A stretch of 64,000 nucleotides of DNA from contig CM066165.1 in NCBI GenBank assembly GCA_033629205.1, positions 94,106,346-94,170,345 of the forward strand. Direction: 5' to 3'. A program made the position numbers and the translations under genes. Under the pieces are notes generated by a model, which did no database searches, had not been told where the DNA came from, and worked only from the letters and a program-made list of their open reading frames with translations. Numbering within the stretch: the first letter of the stretch is position 1; each line of letters starts with the position of its first letter. This document shows, in pieces, positions 1-11,654 of the stretch. The DNA is from Lithocarpus polystachyus. Its lineage: Eukaryota; Streptophyta; Magnoliopsida; Fagales; Fagaceae.

Positions 1-2443
1 TAACCACTAGCATTTCATTTGGATGGAGTGTGATTGCATATGCCACTGGTGATAGGATAAGGTGAAAATAATTTTCCTCTTAAAAAAAAAGATATAAATT
101 ATTTAAATTATGCATATGTGGTGTTAAATTTATCATATATATGGATGTCAAAATGAGCAAACTAATAAGGGTATTAAATGCTAGAATGGACATTGCAAAA
201 TTCAAACTAAAGAAATTATCATGTTTGCCAACAGCTTGTAACTCAACTGGTGGCATTTTTTAATGTTTTTAAAGCAAACATTCTAGATTCAAATCTCCAC
301 TACTCCGTTATAACTATCGAATTATCACACATGAACAATCATGTTTGAATTAGCTTATTTGAATACTTATTTTACATTAAAATAAAATTAATAGGAAAAA
401 AGTATAGTTATACATGAAAAAAAATTAATGTTTTAAAAAAAATCAGAGGCTATACTTTAACTAATACCACATCATAAAAAAAATAAAAAAAAAACATTTA
501 CAACCGTTGAGGTGGAAAGTTGTTGTTAATAAGTTCAAAAGTGATGTCAATAATGACCCCAAATGAGAATAAAAAATTTTCAACTTAATTATTATGAAAG
601 ATGTAATAAAAGTTTTTGATAATGCAATATTACTATAATTAATACATTAACTCAAATTTAATCAAATCAAAATGTTCACTACAAAGAACTTGTCTTTTTA
701 ATATTTTCATTTGAAATTATTTTCCAAATTAATGTCCTTAAAACAATCATTAACTTTTCCTAAAATCAATTATAAGTTTATTCGAACTTGTAAACCCAGT
801 AATTTGACTGGAATGGTCAACACCACTTTGAGTAAAGTTTAGGTCTAACGCACTAAACCCATTAGACCAAAACCTCACCTTACCAATTTATGCCATTGTA
901 CTACGGTTGTAGATGAAACGTCGGCTTCAATTCTTCATGACTGGTGATGTTTGATAAAAAAGAAGAAGAAAAGTCCTCTCTATATATATAAAGTCCTATA
1001 TTATTGTTTTTATGTACAAGAAAAGTCATATATTGTCATGTCAGTGTCAAAAAAATATTGAATCCGCGTATGAACTGAACCATCTAAATTATATCCATGT
1101 ATCTGTATTTCCAAAATCTTAAATGACTTAATAATAATTAATTAAGGTCTAATTCTTTTTTTTTTCTTTTTTAAGAATAAATTCATCAAACTTTTATTTA
1201 GGTGAGGTCTAATTCTTAAATAACAATGGCAAAAAAAAAAAAAAAATCTTAAATTATAATGTCTTGGACTGACAAACATAGAATCAAAGAAGAAAATTGA
1301 ATTACCCTTAACTCACATAAGAGATAAGAATAAATTTAAAAATAGAGACTCTTTATTTCTTTTGGTTCAATGTTTCAAAACTACTTTCTATTACATTTTT
1401 TATTCAATGTTTTAAGACTACTATTTGTTTCATTTGGTTCAATGTTTCGAGACTTTTCCTTTCTCTCACACACAAAAAATTCTTTGTATTTCCATTCCTC
1501 CTTTTCACTTCTACTCTTTTATATACACATGCCCATAACTTTTCGTGTCATCTCATCTCTAATACATTCAAAAAAAAAAAAATGATGTTATTTACCTTCA
1601 ACTTTTCAACGACACCTACATAACTCTAACATTGTGGTACCATTTGATTCTAACCTGTTTGAATAGGTTATGACCAAGGAAGATGGTTTGCATTTTTTAT
1701 TTAGTAATGGTAGCTTACAGTTTTGATGTTGAAGTTGGATGTTATGGATTTTGTGAAGGTTGTGATTTGCTTGGAATCTTTGGGTATTGGGGATTTTGGT
1801 TTGGGAAAGTCATGAATGAATTTTGTTTTAGAACTAAAGAAAAAGAAAAAGAAAAAGAAACATTCTAATTGATTATTTATGATTTTTTTATTTATTTTGT
1901 GTTAAAACTCATAATTTGTAGGTTTTTTTGTAAGTTTTTTTACTGCTATTTTGTGCAGTATAAATCATAGTGATAAAAATAAAAATAAATGATGATTTCA
2001 AAGTATTTTTCATTTTTTCTTAAAGGATATAGAATCCCAACTAAAAACAATTAAATTTTGATAAATGGATGTGTTTTTTTGCCAAAAAACTTTATTTAAT
2101 TACGTTCTGTTTATATTGATACTTACAAATGACTTTCTTAATTTTATTAAGATAATGAATTGGATGTTTGTAATTGAGGTTTCCATATTTGATTGTGAGA
2201 ATATAGTAGTTGATGAAGTGTTTGGAAGGGTGCTTAAATTTATGTAATTTTAGAATATAAAAGTATTTTATGCTTGAAGTTCTTATTTTTAGATTTCAAA
2301 ATCATTTAATCAATTTAAAAAATAAAATATACTTTTAACGATAAATATTATAATATGTTATAGTCTTATAGTGCTATACATTTAAAAAAAAATATGAATT
2401 AAGAAAATCAAGTTTCAAAGTATTCAATAATATTGTGGGCAAA
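1..2443. other. gene-free AT-rich stretch
   Basis: Poly(A/T)-rich sequence. The short open frames here (1370-1585, 1683-1868, 2065-2247) are low-complexity, match no family I know and have no splice or promoter context. I see no gene. Confidence 0.6.
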
Positions 2444-2586
2444 GTATTATATATAGGTCTTAATATACACAAAAATAATAGGTCTTAATATACAAAAAAA
2501 TAAGTATTATATATAGGTCTTAATATTATACAAAAATATTATACAAAAAATAAGTATTATATATAGGTCTTAATATACAAAAAAAT
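2444..2586. repeat. short AT-rich tandem repeats
   Basis: A unit built around 'tattatataggtcttaata' recurs about four times with variable spacers. It lies directly upstream of the 148-bp tandem duplication. Confidence 0.7.
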
Positions 2587-2702
2587 AATTTCTAATGAAA
2601 TTGTAAGACAGTTTGCGCATTGCACGAGACATCATCTAGTTTTTCATAATAATTGAATTTCTAAGTTTTTATTAGTTCTCTTACATATCATTAACATTAC
2701 TT

Positions 2703-2737
<35 letters not shown>

Positions 2738-2838
2738 TTCTAATGAAATTGTAAGACAGTTTGCGCATTGCACGAGACATCATCTAGTTTTTCATAATAA
2801 TTGAATTTCTAAGTTTTTATTAGTTCTCAACATCACTT

Positions 2839-2914
<76 letters not shown>
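2587..2914 (+). repeat. 148-bp tandem duplication carrying a decayed Helitron-like 3' end, plus (AAT)n
   Basis: The segment starting at 2587 is repeated at 2735, a 148-bp period. The second copy has a small deletion near its end. Each copy contains 'gcgcattgcacgagacatcatctagt', given here only as a description of a GC-rich imperfect hairpin followed by CTAG-T (CTAG at 2636-2639 and 2784-2787). This resembles the better preserved Helitron 3' termini at 22034 and 41412. (AAT)n tracts close both copies, at about 2706-2738 and 2842-2914. Confidence 0.6.
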
Positions 2915-2916
<2 letters not shown>

Positions 2917-3009
2917 TCAATGATGGTTTTTAAAAAAATTATGTTAATAATAGGTACAAATGCATCTTTTAACCATCTATTGTTAGCAATTTGCCACTTG
3001 GATAGTTTT

Positions 3010-3429
3010 GGGAGGAAATTATACCTTACTACCCTAAATTACACCCTCTATTACACTTTGCACTTTAAACTTTTTGAATGTACGTTGTGCACCCCTAAAC
3101 TATAATCATTATTACATTTTACCCACCGACATCAAATTTGTTGTTAACTTGGATGGAAGAATATGACATTGAGTAAAAAGACCTAATAATTGCCCCTCTT
3201 TACAACCCTTTAACAAATGATAAATTACACTTTACAACCATAAACTATACTCCTGATTACACTTTATATCCTAAATTTTGAATTTCCATTCAAGGAAACA
3301 GCAAACTTAAAGTCATAATGCAAAGTGTAACAAGGGTTATAGTTTAAAGTGCAAAACATGCATTCGAAAAGTTTAGGATACAAAATGTAATATACAATAT
3401 AATTTAAAGTGGTAAAGTATAATTTTCCC
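3010..3429. mobile_element. MITE-like element with long terminal inverted repeats
   Basis: The left end (GGGAGGAAATTATACCTTAC) and the reverse complement of the right end (GGGAAAATTATACTTTACC) match over about 60 bp with mismatches. The flanks ATAGTTTT (3002-3009) and ATAATTTT (3430-3437) fit an 8-bp target site duplication with one change. No coding capacity. The superfamily is uncertain; 8 bp would fit hAT. Confidence 0.65.
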
Positions 3430-3963
3430 ATAATTTTGAAATAATTTGTTAAAATTCTTGTGGCCCTAGAGTTATTAATTCTTAAATTATTTACTTTTAT
3501 ACGTTTACTTAAGAAACCAAATTAGATTTTAATTTGCACTTTAATAATTTGTCATGTGTGCCACTTTGTTCATTTGTTTGCCTTTATTTATTTATTTATT
3601 ATTTATATAAAAAAAATTTGGGCCGTGTCCCATTTTTTTTTTTTTTAATGTAATGGTATGTATCAAAAAAAATGGTAATACTAAAATTAGTGCCACCTAA
3701 GCATTCAATTAAACACATGGGATAAAAATTAATGGAAGTGGATAAAATGACTTAAAGTTTAACGTTTACAATAATTTAGGAACGAGAAGAGGGTGGGGGA
3801 CAACTTTAAAATAGACAATGAAAGGCACTACAGAACATTAAAGCTTGAATAATTTGAACGCTGTTGGTTGAAACAAAAGTATAATACCAACACAACTAGT
3901 AGGCCATCTGCTGTCTTCTACAATGATGCTAATTTACAATTTACCGCGTTGAAGCTTTTGGTT
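3430..3963. other. gene-free stretch
   Basis: AT-rich intergenic sequence with poly-T near 3630. Part of 3840-3930 resembles 4880-4970 (shared 'ggttgaaacaaaagta'). I see no gene. Confidence 0.5.
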
Positions 3964-4359
3964 ATTACATTTGACTCCCCAAAGTTCAGACTAAAAAAAC
4001 AATCGTTAAGAGTTTCATCTAAAACTGTCCAATGATTTTATTTTAATTCGAAGGGTTAAAATGTAACAATTGAACCGTTCATAGCACTAAATTGTGATAG
4101 AACCACAAGAGGTAAATTTGTTAATTTAAGTAGAATCCTAATAATTTCATTTGAGTTTACAACATTTTTATATATAACTGCTAATGTGGCAAATTTTTAT
4201 CAGACCTTATCAAGATTCAGTACTAACATCATTTTTTTATTCACTAATAATTACTCACCATGTTAGTAATTTGTAAAACAAAAAAAAATTGTAAAGTAGT
4301 TTGTACCTTTAGCATTTTCCATTTCATTTTAATCACAATTTTAGGGGGTCAAATGTAAT
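3964..4359. mobile_element. small TIR element (MITE-like)
   Basis: ATTACATTTGACTCCCCAAA on the left matches the reverse complement of the right end, ATTACATTTGACCCCCTAAA. This gives an inverted repeat of about 20 bp around 396 bp of non-coding AT-rich DNA. I could not see a clear target site duplication. Confidence 0.5.
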
Positions 4360-5030
4360 GGTGAGTTCTAGTCAATTCAATATGTAAAACCTATTGTCGT
4401 CAAACAAATGACCTAAATTTGAACTATGCTTACACAAAAAAGAATTTCATTCGTATTTTGGCCTAATGGTAAAGATCAATTATATAAAGAAACTCAATCG
4501 TATTTTGACATATTTGTTAAGAATAATTATCATGGAGCAAACATTTACAAATTTCAAATCTTATCTATTTATTAAAAAAGACATAATAAATTGTAATAGA
4601 ACCAAATCACATAAATACAAATTGTATTTTCTGTTAGAATAATTAATAATAGATTATGAAAAGCATGCACGGAAGGACCGGACACATTCAAAGGAACAGT
4701 CACATAGGCAATAGTTTTGAAGAAGACTTCAAATCTTCAACAACGAGAATATTCTAACATTAAATTTCATTTGGTCCCTACAGACTTCAAAGCTTCAAGA
4801 TATGTGTTAGAGATATATGGACCAAATTTCATACTATCAACTCTGAAATAAAAAAGGAAAAAGGGAGAACAATGATTCAGTAGGTTAAAAGAATTCCATT
4901 GGTTGAAACAAAAGTAACACATGATTCACATGTAAACACAATGTCGGTCATCTGGTGTATTGTCTTGTTCTGTCATGGATTAATCAAAAGGGGATAATAA
5001 TAATAATGATAATAATAATAATAGCTAACC

Positions 5031-5085
<55 letters not shown>

Positions 5086-5234
5086 CAAAGACACTTGACT
5101 TTCGATTGACATTTTGATATTTTGAAAAATAAGCATTTGACGCTTCATAATTTTATACATTATTATTCTATTATATATTTTTATAATTGTTTTGGTATTC
5201 TACTCTATTTTTAACCATTCATTGAAATCTTACC
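4360..5234. other. gene-free stretch with (TA)n microsatellite
   Basis: Non-coding AT-rich DNA. It contains a short (AAT)n tract near 5000-5022 and an uninterrupted (TA)n tract at about 5035-5084. Confidence 0.6.
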
Positions 5235-5800
5235 ATACTGCTTGGTTCCCCTCCAAACTTACCTCTTCTCGACTCCAAGACTTTCTGACCTTATAGACAA
5301 CTCCTCCAGAGTATGGAATCTACAATTATTGAACCAGGTCTAAAATATTGAGGAAGCCAAACAAATCAGCTCAATCCCCATCTCAAAAATGTGGGGGAGG
5401 ACCAGCTCATCTGGCCCCCATTATTTTTCTGGCACATATACTGTCAAGAAGGGATACCAAGTTACCAACTGATAATGGAAACTCTAATCAAGATACAGAC
5501 TACAATACAGACAAAAGGAAAATTTGGAAACACCTCTGGAATGTTGGCAGCAATGGAAGCAATACAACAGGCAATTGGGAGGGGATTCACAAGCATGATG
5601 ATTCTAACCAAGGCGGACACGGAAGCACCATATGGAGAGATTCAATCCTAGACGAAGACATCAATCATTGGAAAGATGCAGGAAGAGCAATGCGGTGCAT
5701 TGTAGTTAATGATTTGCCAATGGATCATATTAGAAAATGGGCTAACCAAACTGTTGGGTGCATCATAGCACCGTGGGTCCAGCCCACACTTGATAAAACA
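5235..5800 (+). pseudogene. LINE (L1-type) relic, + strand, frameshifted
   Basis: In shifting frames this stretch encodes pieces typical of the part of plant LINE ORF2 between the reverse transcriptase and the zinc-binding region: a 'VSDLID' segment, then 'LIWP', then a 'GTYTVKKGYQVTN' segment near 5430-5475, then 'IWKHLWN'. Part of 5560-5780 may be RNase H-derived. Frames change several times, so no intact protein remains; the longest open frame (5348-5809) is a product of decay. This is a short internal fragment with neither LINE end visible. It lies upstream of an LTR-like remnant and the hAT element at 6383. The LINE assignment rests on pattern recall from related elements and is moderately sure; the exact limits are not. 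Confidence 0.5.
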
Positions 5801-5829
5801 TCTCATTAAAGAGGTGCTTGGACGGTGCT

Positions 5830-6382
5830 GAGAAGTCAGCAAAGTAAAGAAGAATTGGGTTTATCTTTTCTCTACATTTATGTACAAGAGTCCAATAACA
5901 TTTATGAAGGAATGTACAAAAGTCAAGCCACATAAATGTCACGTAAATAAAGATGTGATGTTAAACTTGAAAGACACGTTGAAGGAAGAAAAGAAGAAAA
6001 GGCTGAAATATAAAGTAAGGCCATTCGGCCATTTGGAGAGGAGAAAAAAGGAGAAGTGCCATCGAGTGAGAGTGAGGACAGTGCAGCCTTTGAAGAGCTG
6101 CGTGAGTGAGAGTAAGTAGAAGAGAAGTGAAAAATAGTGGGAGGAAGAGAAAATTATGAGAGATATAGCGTGAGAAAGAGAGCAGTGAGTGAAAAGAAGA
6201 AGAGAGATTTTTTTTTTTTTAAGTTGTATCTCTAAGTGTTGTAATAGTGAAAATATTCGGAGTTTATCCCGTGATTTTTTCCTTTAAGAAGAAAGGGTTT
6301 TCACGTAAATCTTTGTGTTCTTGTGTGGTTGTGCTCCCTCTGTACTTGCTGAAATTTACTCGCAGCTGTATAGAATTTTTCC
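5830..6382 (+). mobile_element. LTR-retrotransposon LTR remnant (probable copia)
   Basis: A purine-rich leader at 5880-6200 is followed by 'gagtttatcccgtgat' and 'cacgtaaatctttgtgttc'. That arrangement is usual for the R-U5 part of plant copia LTRs. The sequence is cut by the hAT insertion at 6383 and resumes after 7608 with 'aacacaaacag'. No primer binding site or second LTR was found. Open frames here (5880-6119, 6247-6435) are not considered genes. Confidence 0.4.
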
Positions 6383-7600
6383 CAGAAGCGACGCCATGTT
6401 GGTCCCAGGGTGTTCCCAAGAACACCCTGAACTGAAATATATATATATATATATATAATAATTAAAAAAAATTATTTGTTTATCCTTTTAAAAAAATTTA
6501 GGAACACCCTCAATCAAAATTAGGAACACCCTAATAAAAAAATTATTTTATTTGTTCTACATTCAAGCGAGAAAAAAAAAAAAAAAAACTAAAACTAAAA
6601 CCTAGTAAACCCAGTAAACTAAAAATTTGAACAACGGATGGCAAGCCCAACAGATAGTAGCCCACGGATTCTAAAATAAAAAAATAAAAAAAACCGAACC
6701 TAATATACTGAAATTAGATCGGGCCTCAAACACTTCACAGACACAAGTCACGCAACAACCAACAACCAACGGAACGGACGTGTCAAACAGAGAAGGAGAT
6801 CGTGGATCGCTAGATCGGGCCAGCCTCAAACTCGATCTCCCATTCAAACGGAAGCTACATCTCGAAGTGCTGCCCGATCGGTCTTCCTCGCATCGCCACT
6901 GTGCCCGATAGCGCCGCCCCTCAGCGTCAGGCCCCCCTTCTCCCTCAACAGGTATTTCATCTCTGTCTCAGTCTCTCTCTTCATCTCCGTCTCTTTATTA
7001 ATATTTACCCTGTTTTTGGCTTTATCCGGCGTTGGTGTTGGTGATTAATTGTCTTTTAGTGTTGATGTTGGTTTCTTTTGGTGAGATACAATAAATTGGC
7101 TTTATTTGATTGGCTTTGAATTGGGGTTTGGATGGGGGCATGGTCATAAAATATGTAATAAATTAATCTTTTTTAGACTTAAACTTAAGCTATACGGCCT
7201 ATTTTTTGTGCTGCACAATTTATTGACTCTTTTTTTTTTGTTAAGTAATAGTGTGATATTTCAAGTATCAAAGTAATTAGTTGAACTAATTAATTTTGTT
7301 TGTTTGGGATATTAATTAACCAATAATTAATTGAAAAAAGCAACTAATAAACAATAATTAATAATTAAATTAACCAATACATTATAAAAGACAAACAAAT
7401 TAAATTATGTTAGGCTAAACAACAATTAATAATTTTATAATTAATGAAACAACAATATAACAAATCATAATTTATAAAAGACAAACAAATTAATGAAATA
7501 ACTAAACAACAATACATTTGAGAAAAATTCCTAGAGCCGCCACTAAAAAAATTATGCTTCTTAAGGAACACCCTGGAAAAAATTTCTGGAGTTGCTACTG
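6383..7600. mobile_element. non-autonomous hAT element, 1.2 kb, with 8-bp target site duplication
   Basis: The ends CAGAAGCGACGCCA (left) and CAGTAGCAACTCCA (reverse complement of right) are imperfect terminal inverted repeats. Both are followed by a CCAGGGTGTTCC motif. The element is flanked by a perfect 8-bp duplication ATTTTTCC at 6375-6382 and 7601-7608, as expected for hAT. The interior includes a GC-rich exon-like stretch (about 6720-6955) ending in a good splice donor (CAACAG/GTATTT, about 6950), then T-rich intron-like DNA. No transposase remains. I infer a deletion derivative that kept the 5' untranslated exon of a larger hAT element. Confidence 0.8.
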
Positions 7601-7608
7601 ATTTTTCC

Positions 7609-8034
7609 CAACACAAACAGCTTGTTTTTGTATACACCATGTGGAATAGTAGTATGTATTTTCTTTTGTGGTGAAAAAAACTAAAAATAAAAAATGAAAA
7701 AAAGCTTTACATGCTGGAAACAGGTGTACTTGTGTATGTGTTCGATTATACAGACTAGGTTCTAGATCAAGGACATTGGTCCTTTAACAAATTTGCTGGT
7801 CTAGCAAGGTAACCATTTTTGTACAGACAAGCTTCCAGCTTAAAATTTTTAATTTGTGTAGCAATGGAAGTAATACTAATCAAAGTTGCAAAAATATTGC
7901 CATAGGAATGGTAGTTGACTAGTAGATTGTCGAAAGATCTTTCCATCTGTAGAGTACTGGTTTAGTCTCTATTTGTTTTATGTTTCTCCACATCAATCCA
8001 AACAAAAGAATTAATATCTACGTTTGGGTTGTTA
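7609..8034. other. gene-free stretch
   Basis: Non-coding sequence; possibly the continuation of the LTR-like remnant for the first few tens of bases. I see no gene. Confidence 0.4.
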
Positions 8035-8400
8035 TAGTTAACTTCTGCACAAATTGATTTCAGCCATCAACACTAACAGTCATATCTGTCTATGCACAGC
8101 ACAAACCAGTCTTCAATGGACCGAAATCATCAGTTGACTAGTGGCCAATATTAGCCCATTAACTTTGGGTATTAGAAGTTTTCATGCAATCTCTAATTCC
8201 TTTGCTAAACACTAATGGGTGAATTCTGCCTCATTCCTCAAATTGTTTATGAGCTGAAATTGATGGAGAATCCAGATCTTGGCTAAGAAACAATGTAATG
8301 TTAATGGATGGCAAGTTCTAAATTTATAGTTTTGAAACAAACTGGTAGCATAATTATGTGTTGGTAATATATAGATAATAAAAAGCTATTCTTCTACATA
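8035..8400 (+). repeat. diverged duplicate of 48495-48800 (copy A)
   Basis: Collinear with 48495-48800. Shared blocks include 'gcacaaaccagtctt', 'tgggtgaattctgcc' and 'tcaaattgttt', with indels and many substitutions. The following DNA (9230-9460) also resembles 50080-50215, so a larger segment of about 1.4 kb was probably duplicated. Copy A contains the 7SL RNA gene between the two conserved blocks. Confidence 0.65.
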
Positions 8401-8568
8401 TCAAATAAAGATCCCTGTACAAAAAAAGGCTTGCAATGAACAAAATACGAATAAAACAAGTGAGATTATGCCTCTCTTTTTTTCCCTGAATGATGTCAAA
8501 AATCAATTGCTAGAATAGAGATTGCTAAACCTCAAAGCACCAGGTGAAGTGGAGACAATGAGGTAGCA

Positions 8569-8610
8569 ATCCCACATCGACAAAATGAACAACAGCGTAT
8601 ACCTTTACAA
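8569..8610 (+). promoter_or_regulatory. USE and TATA-like element of the 7SL RNA gene
   Basis: ATCCCACATCG at 8569-8579 matches all 11 positions of the plant snRNA/7SL upstream sequence element RTCCCACATCG. A TATA-like TTTACAA lies at 8604-8610, after a 24-bp gap and about 30 bp before the RNA start. That spacing is the one usual for Pol III plant small-RNA genes. The TATA box is weak; a TATA at 8598-8601 is an alternative at a less usual spacing. Confidence 0.7.
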
Positions 8611-8634
8611 GCTATCAAACAATGCATCACTACC

Positions 8635-8945
8635 GCCGAGCTTGGTCACGTGAGTTTGTAACCCAAGTGGGGGCTTTAAGGTGATGGAACATTGGCCTAC
8701 TTCAACTGGTCGGACCCAAATCTGGCTCACATGCTGGCTCGCCCGTTCCAAGCAAAGAGCTGAATCGATGGGCTTGGGCGAAAGCTCTGGGTCTAGCCCT
8801 TCCTAAAGCGAAGGAGATTGCGTGAGGCTGGCTTCACAGAGCAGCGATCACTTTCCACTCTTTGCAGTGGAAGGATAACGAGCCGGTGCCATTTGTGTTC
8901 GATATGGCCTGCTTGGTTGGACCCAACTGGACCATCACTCTTTTT
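8635..8945 (+). ncRNA. 7SL RNA (signal recognition particle RNA)
   Basis: This is the RNA scaffold of the signal recognition particle, which binds signal peptides on the ribosome and targets the nascent chain to the ER. The call rests on sequence recall of plant 7SL RNAs: a GCCGAGC 5' start, the 'gtaacccaagtggggg' Alu-domain segment, 'ggtcggaccc', the 'cctaaagcgaaggag' tetraloop region (helix 6), and 'cttcacagagcagcgatcac' of helix 8, where SRP54 binds. The 'gataacgagccggtgcc' and 'gatatggcctgc' strands complete the S domain. The length of about 306 nt up to the T-run (8941-8945, Pol III terminator) is normal. A perfect USE precedes it, so this looks like a real Pol III gene rather than a retrocopy, which would lack the external promoter. 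The weak TATA box leaves expression unproven. Open frames over this region on both strands are spurious. Confidence 0.9.
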
Positions 8946-9730
8946 AGTGTTTTTCTTTTCCTTTTTATTTTGCAATATAATAATTGGCAATATTTCTCAT
9001 AGGTAATTCAAATAATGTTGAAGAATCTGAAATAAACACGTCCGTCCGTTATATATAAATTATCTAATCTACAACATTGTTGGTTTTTGTTACAGTGATA
9101 ATTTAATGGTTTATAAGAAATGCCTGAAGTGGTAATAGCTTGAATGAGAGAATTGTCAACAAATTAAATATAAGCCCATAAACATCATCACCAGTAATTT
9201 AAGCCCAGAACACATATGGCCCATGCAGTTGACAAAATTCCCCAGCTTGAGCCCAATAAGAAGGAAAATTAGAGCCCACAACTGGGTCAAAATTTAGTTT
9301 ACTATGTTCTTTTTCAATATGTGGGGTGGACCGTACCCACCTGTGAAAAAGATACCAACGAAAAGGAAAAAAAAAGAAATGTGGATTAGAGGGCAGAAGA
9401 GTCTTTCCTCATGAAGTTTAGGCGACACCAAAAAGTAAAAAGTCTCTCAAATGAGTTTAGAACACATATGAGTGTAATTACCAAAAGAGTACGTCATATG
9501 TTAAAAAATCTCTTAAATGTAAACACATATGAGAATCATGAGCTCTTACTAAGCTCTTACTAATGCAATGTGTAAACCATTTGTTCTCAAAATGAAATAT
9601 CATGTATGTTGAATAAACACTCTCCCATGACATGTAGCCCTTTTTCATTAAATCAGAATCAATCATTATTTAATGCTAATTATCTATCTTTTTTTCTCTT
9701 TTAGATAACAGAAAACAAAAATGATTGAAC
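8946..9730. other. gene-free stretch
   Basis: Non-coding. The part 9230-9460 resembles 50080-50215 and is probably the distal end of the same segmental duplicate. The open frame at 9478-9666 (- strand) is not recognisable. Confidence 0.5.
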
Positions 9731-9734
9731 ATCT

Positions 9735-10135
9735 TCCATTTACACTACAAAATTCAAAATTCCTAAAGCATATCGAGCTAAAAAAACATGAGTGTAACGT
9801 AATTCATTAAAAAGTCTAGCATCAAAACGAACATCTTCAGTAAATAAACTATCTGTGCACAGAAAAATACCATCTTCTTTTGAGAGCCTTAATAAGGACT
9901 TGACAATCTCCTTCAAGAATAACTCAATTGAATCCCAACTCAGCTGCAAATTGGAGTGCCCTGGACGCTGCCTTTGCCTCAGTGATCAGAGGAGTGTAGA
10001 GTTGTGGGATTTGCTGGGCAAGTGATGCCAACTCTGAGCCATTCTCATCGCGCAAAACTACTCCAATACCTGAAGCTTGGTTCTTAGCTGAGGTCGCGCC
10101 ATGACACTTAGATTGCCATTTCTAGAGAGAAATTA
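9735..10135 (-). pseudogene. RNase H-like (RVT_3 type) pseudogene, probably from a LINE
   Basis: On the - strand, from about 10130 down, the translation contains 'SGIGVVLRDENGSELASL', then 'EAKAASRALQFAAELGFN' and 'VILEGDCQVLIKAL'. This is the order and spacing of the RNase H fold in plant non-LTR elements and in domesticated RVT_3 proteins (D, E and D catalytic positions). A stop codon follows 'AELGFN', and later frameshifts break the C-terminal part, where 'RLFNELRY' and 'LARYALGI' appear in another frame (9740-9949). The usual 'R-N-VAH-LAR' context is damaged. It is a broken copy. It sits alone about 0.8 kb after the 7SL gene; no reverse transcriptase was found next to it, so the source may be either a LINE tail or a host RNase H-like gene. 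Confidence 0.7.
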
Positions 10136-11055
10136 GAATCTGTTCATCCTTTTCAAGATGGACACTGCTCAATGCTTTTTTTTTTTTTGGTTGGTAGATG
10201 TGAGCTGCGTAATTGGCTCCTTGAACTAAACCTAGGTCAACGAAGAAGTTCAATCAAATTGAAACATGTGGAAAATTGACAAAAGACCACAAACAAGATT
10301 TTCATAATTGAGTTTGTTAGTTTAATTTGCAAATAGTCCTCACTTTTTAGATTTTATTGAGTACAACTGACAAAATCTATTCCACACACATTACAATTAT
10401 TCTTTAATTTTCAAATAGAGAGACGAATTGTTCTTTCTCCCTAGGCACACAAAAATGCCATCTCCACAATTTGGGGAGAAAAATCAAGAGAAAAGAGGGA
10501 ACAAAAAGGTCTCACTTCGGAGAGACCAAAATAGCCCTGGTGCCTGTGCATCACTCCCTTTGATTTTGTTGTTTTATCTCCTTTTGTTTTCTCGTTTAAT
10601 TTGGATTTTTTTTTTCCTTTTGATGAAGTGCACATTCATTTTTTAATAAAAATATAAAGGTATGTCTTGGTAGCTATTTTTTTCTCAATTCTCTATTTTT
10701 TAGACAAGCTTTCTATTTTCTAACACACAAAAACTTGTTTGGTAACCTAAAACAAGTAGAAAAAGAAAATATTTTTAATTTCTCAAAATAACAAGGAAAA
10801 TAAAAACAGGCCTTTACATGTCTTCTATTCCTAGTTCTTAGAAATCACAGACAAAATAATTTGAAGAATGTTGATTGCAATATCTATATTTACTAAATAC
10901 CAGTTTTAATCGCCTCATTCCTCATCACTAGATAATCCTTTGAAGAATGTTGATTAGATAACAGATGAGGACTCATGCCCTACTATTATAAGTCATTTAG
11001 CTAACAAAGTTTTGACATTTTCATTTCTAATTTTCAATAACCATGAGGCGAAAAT
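10136..11055. other. gene-free stretch
   Basis: AT-rich sequence. The segment 10660-10830 ('cttgtttggtaacct') has the look of a MITE end, but I could not pair its ends. Open frames at 10428-10646 and 10441-10635 overlap on opposite strands and match nothing known. Confidence 0.4.
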
Positions 11056-11059
11056 CTAG

Positions 11060-11270
11060 ATATACATTCTGGTAATTCACTGATTTGGTTAGATTAATAT
11101 TTATTATTAGCTTAATAAGTATTTACTTCTTCTTGTTCTTCTTTTCCTTTTCATCTTCCTCTACTAACTGTAATTGTGTTTCTCATCTAAAAAACCATTG
11201 AAGGCGTAACCACACAGTTTAAAGGCTTGGTAGTTGAAGCCTCTTCAAGTGCACATGATGAAAGAAACTT
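11060..11270 (+). repeat. dispersed direct repeat, copy 1 (partner 12955-13190)
   Basis: Shared blocks such as 'ctctactaact', 'gtgtttctcatct', 'ggcttggta' and 'ttgaagcctcttc' occur in the same order and orientation about 1.9 kb apart, with many differences. The function is unknown. Both lie in a gene-free region. Confidence 0.6.
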
Positions 11271-11654
11271 GAAGATGAGAATATGTGATTTCATGCTTAG
11301 TTTGCAATAGCATGCAATCACATACTGAGGAGCTGTAGGTAAAATCACATGTTCAACCTGAAGTTGAAGATTTGACTCTCATGTTCCTTCAACAGGAATC
11401 CACCAAGAGAGCATCCAATTTTACACATATAATGGCCTGTTTAGAAAGAGCCTCACCAGCACATGTTTGTTCCACAATCTCCCCACACCACTTAATATCC
11501 TTATTAGAACACCGTGGTTTTTTGTGGTGTGAAGAGTTTTGAGAAATCAAAACTAAGATTTTTCCAGTGTGTATGCTTGCTTTGAAAATGGATGTTACAG
11601 CAATACAAGGAAATTTTGAACTTAGGAAGCAGAAATATATCCCCATATTTGGAC

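Noticed and set aside
2587..2882. CRISPR-like or satellite array
   Set aside because: Only two units without unique spacers; a local tandem duplication in a plant genome.
1370..3105. Four small + strand frames
   Set aside because: Low-complexity Phe/Leu-rich readings of T-rich DNA, and the last starts within a microsatellite.
8793..9006. Open frames of 62-65 aa on both strands
   Set aside because: They overlap the 7SL RNA gene and its terminator; the conserved signal is RNA, not protein.
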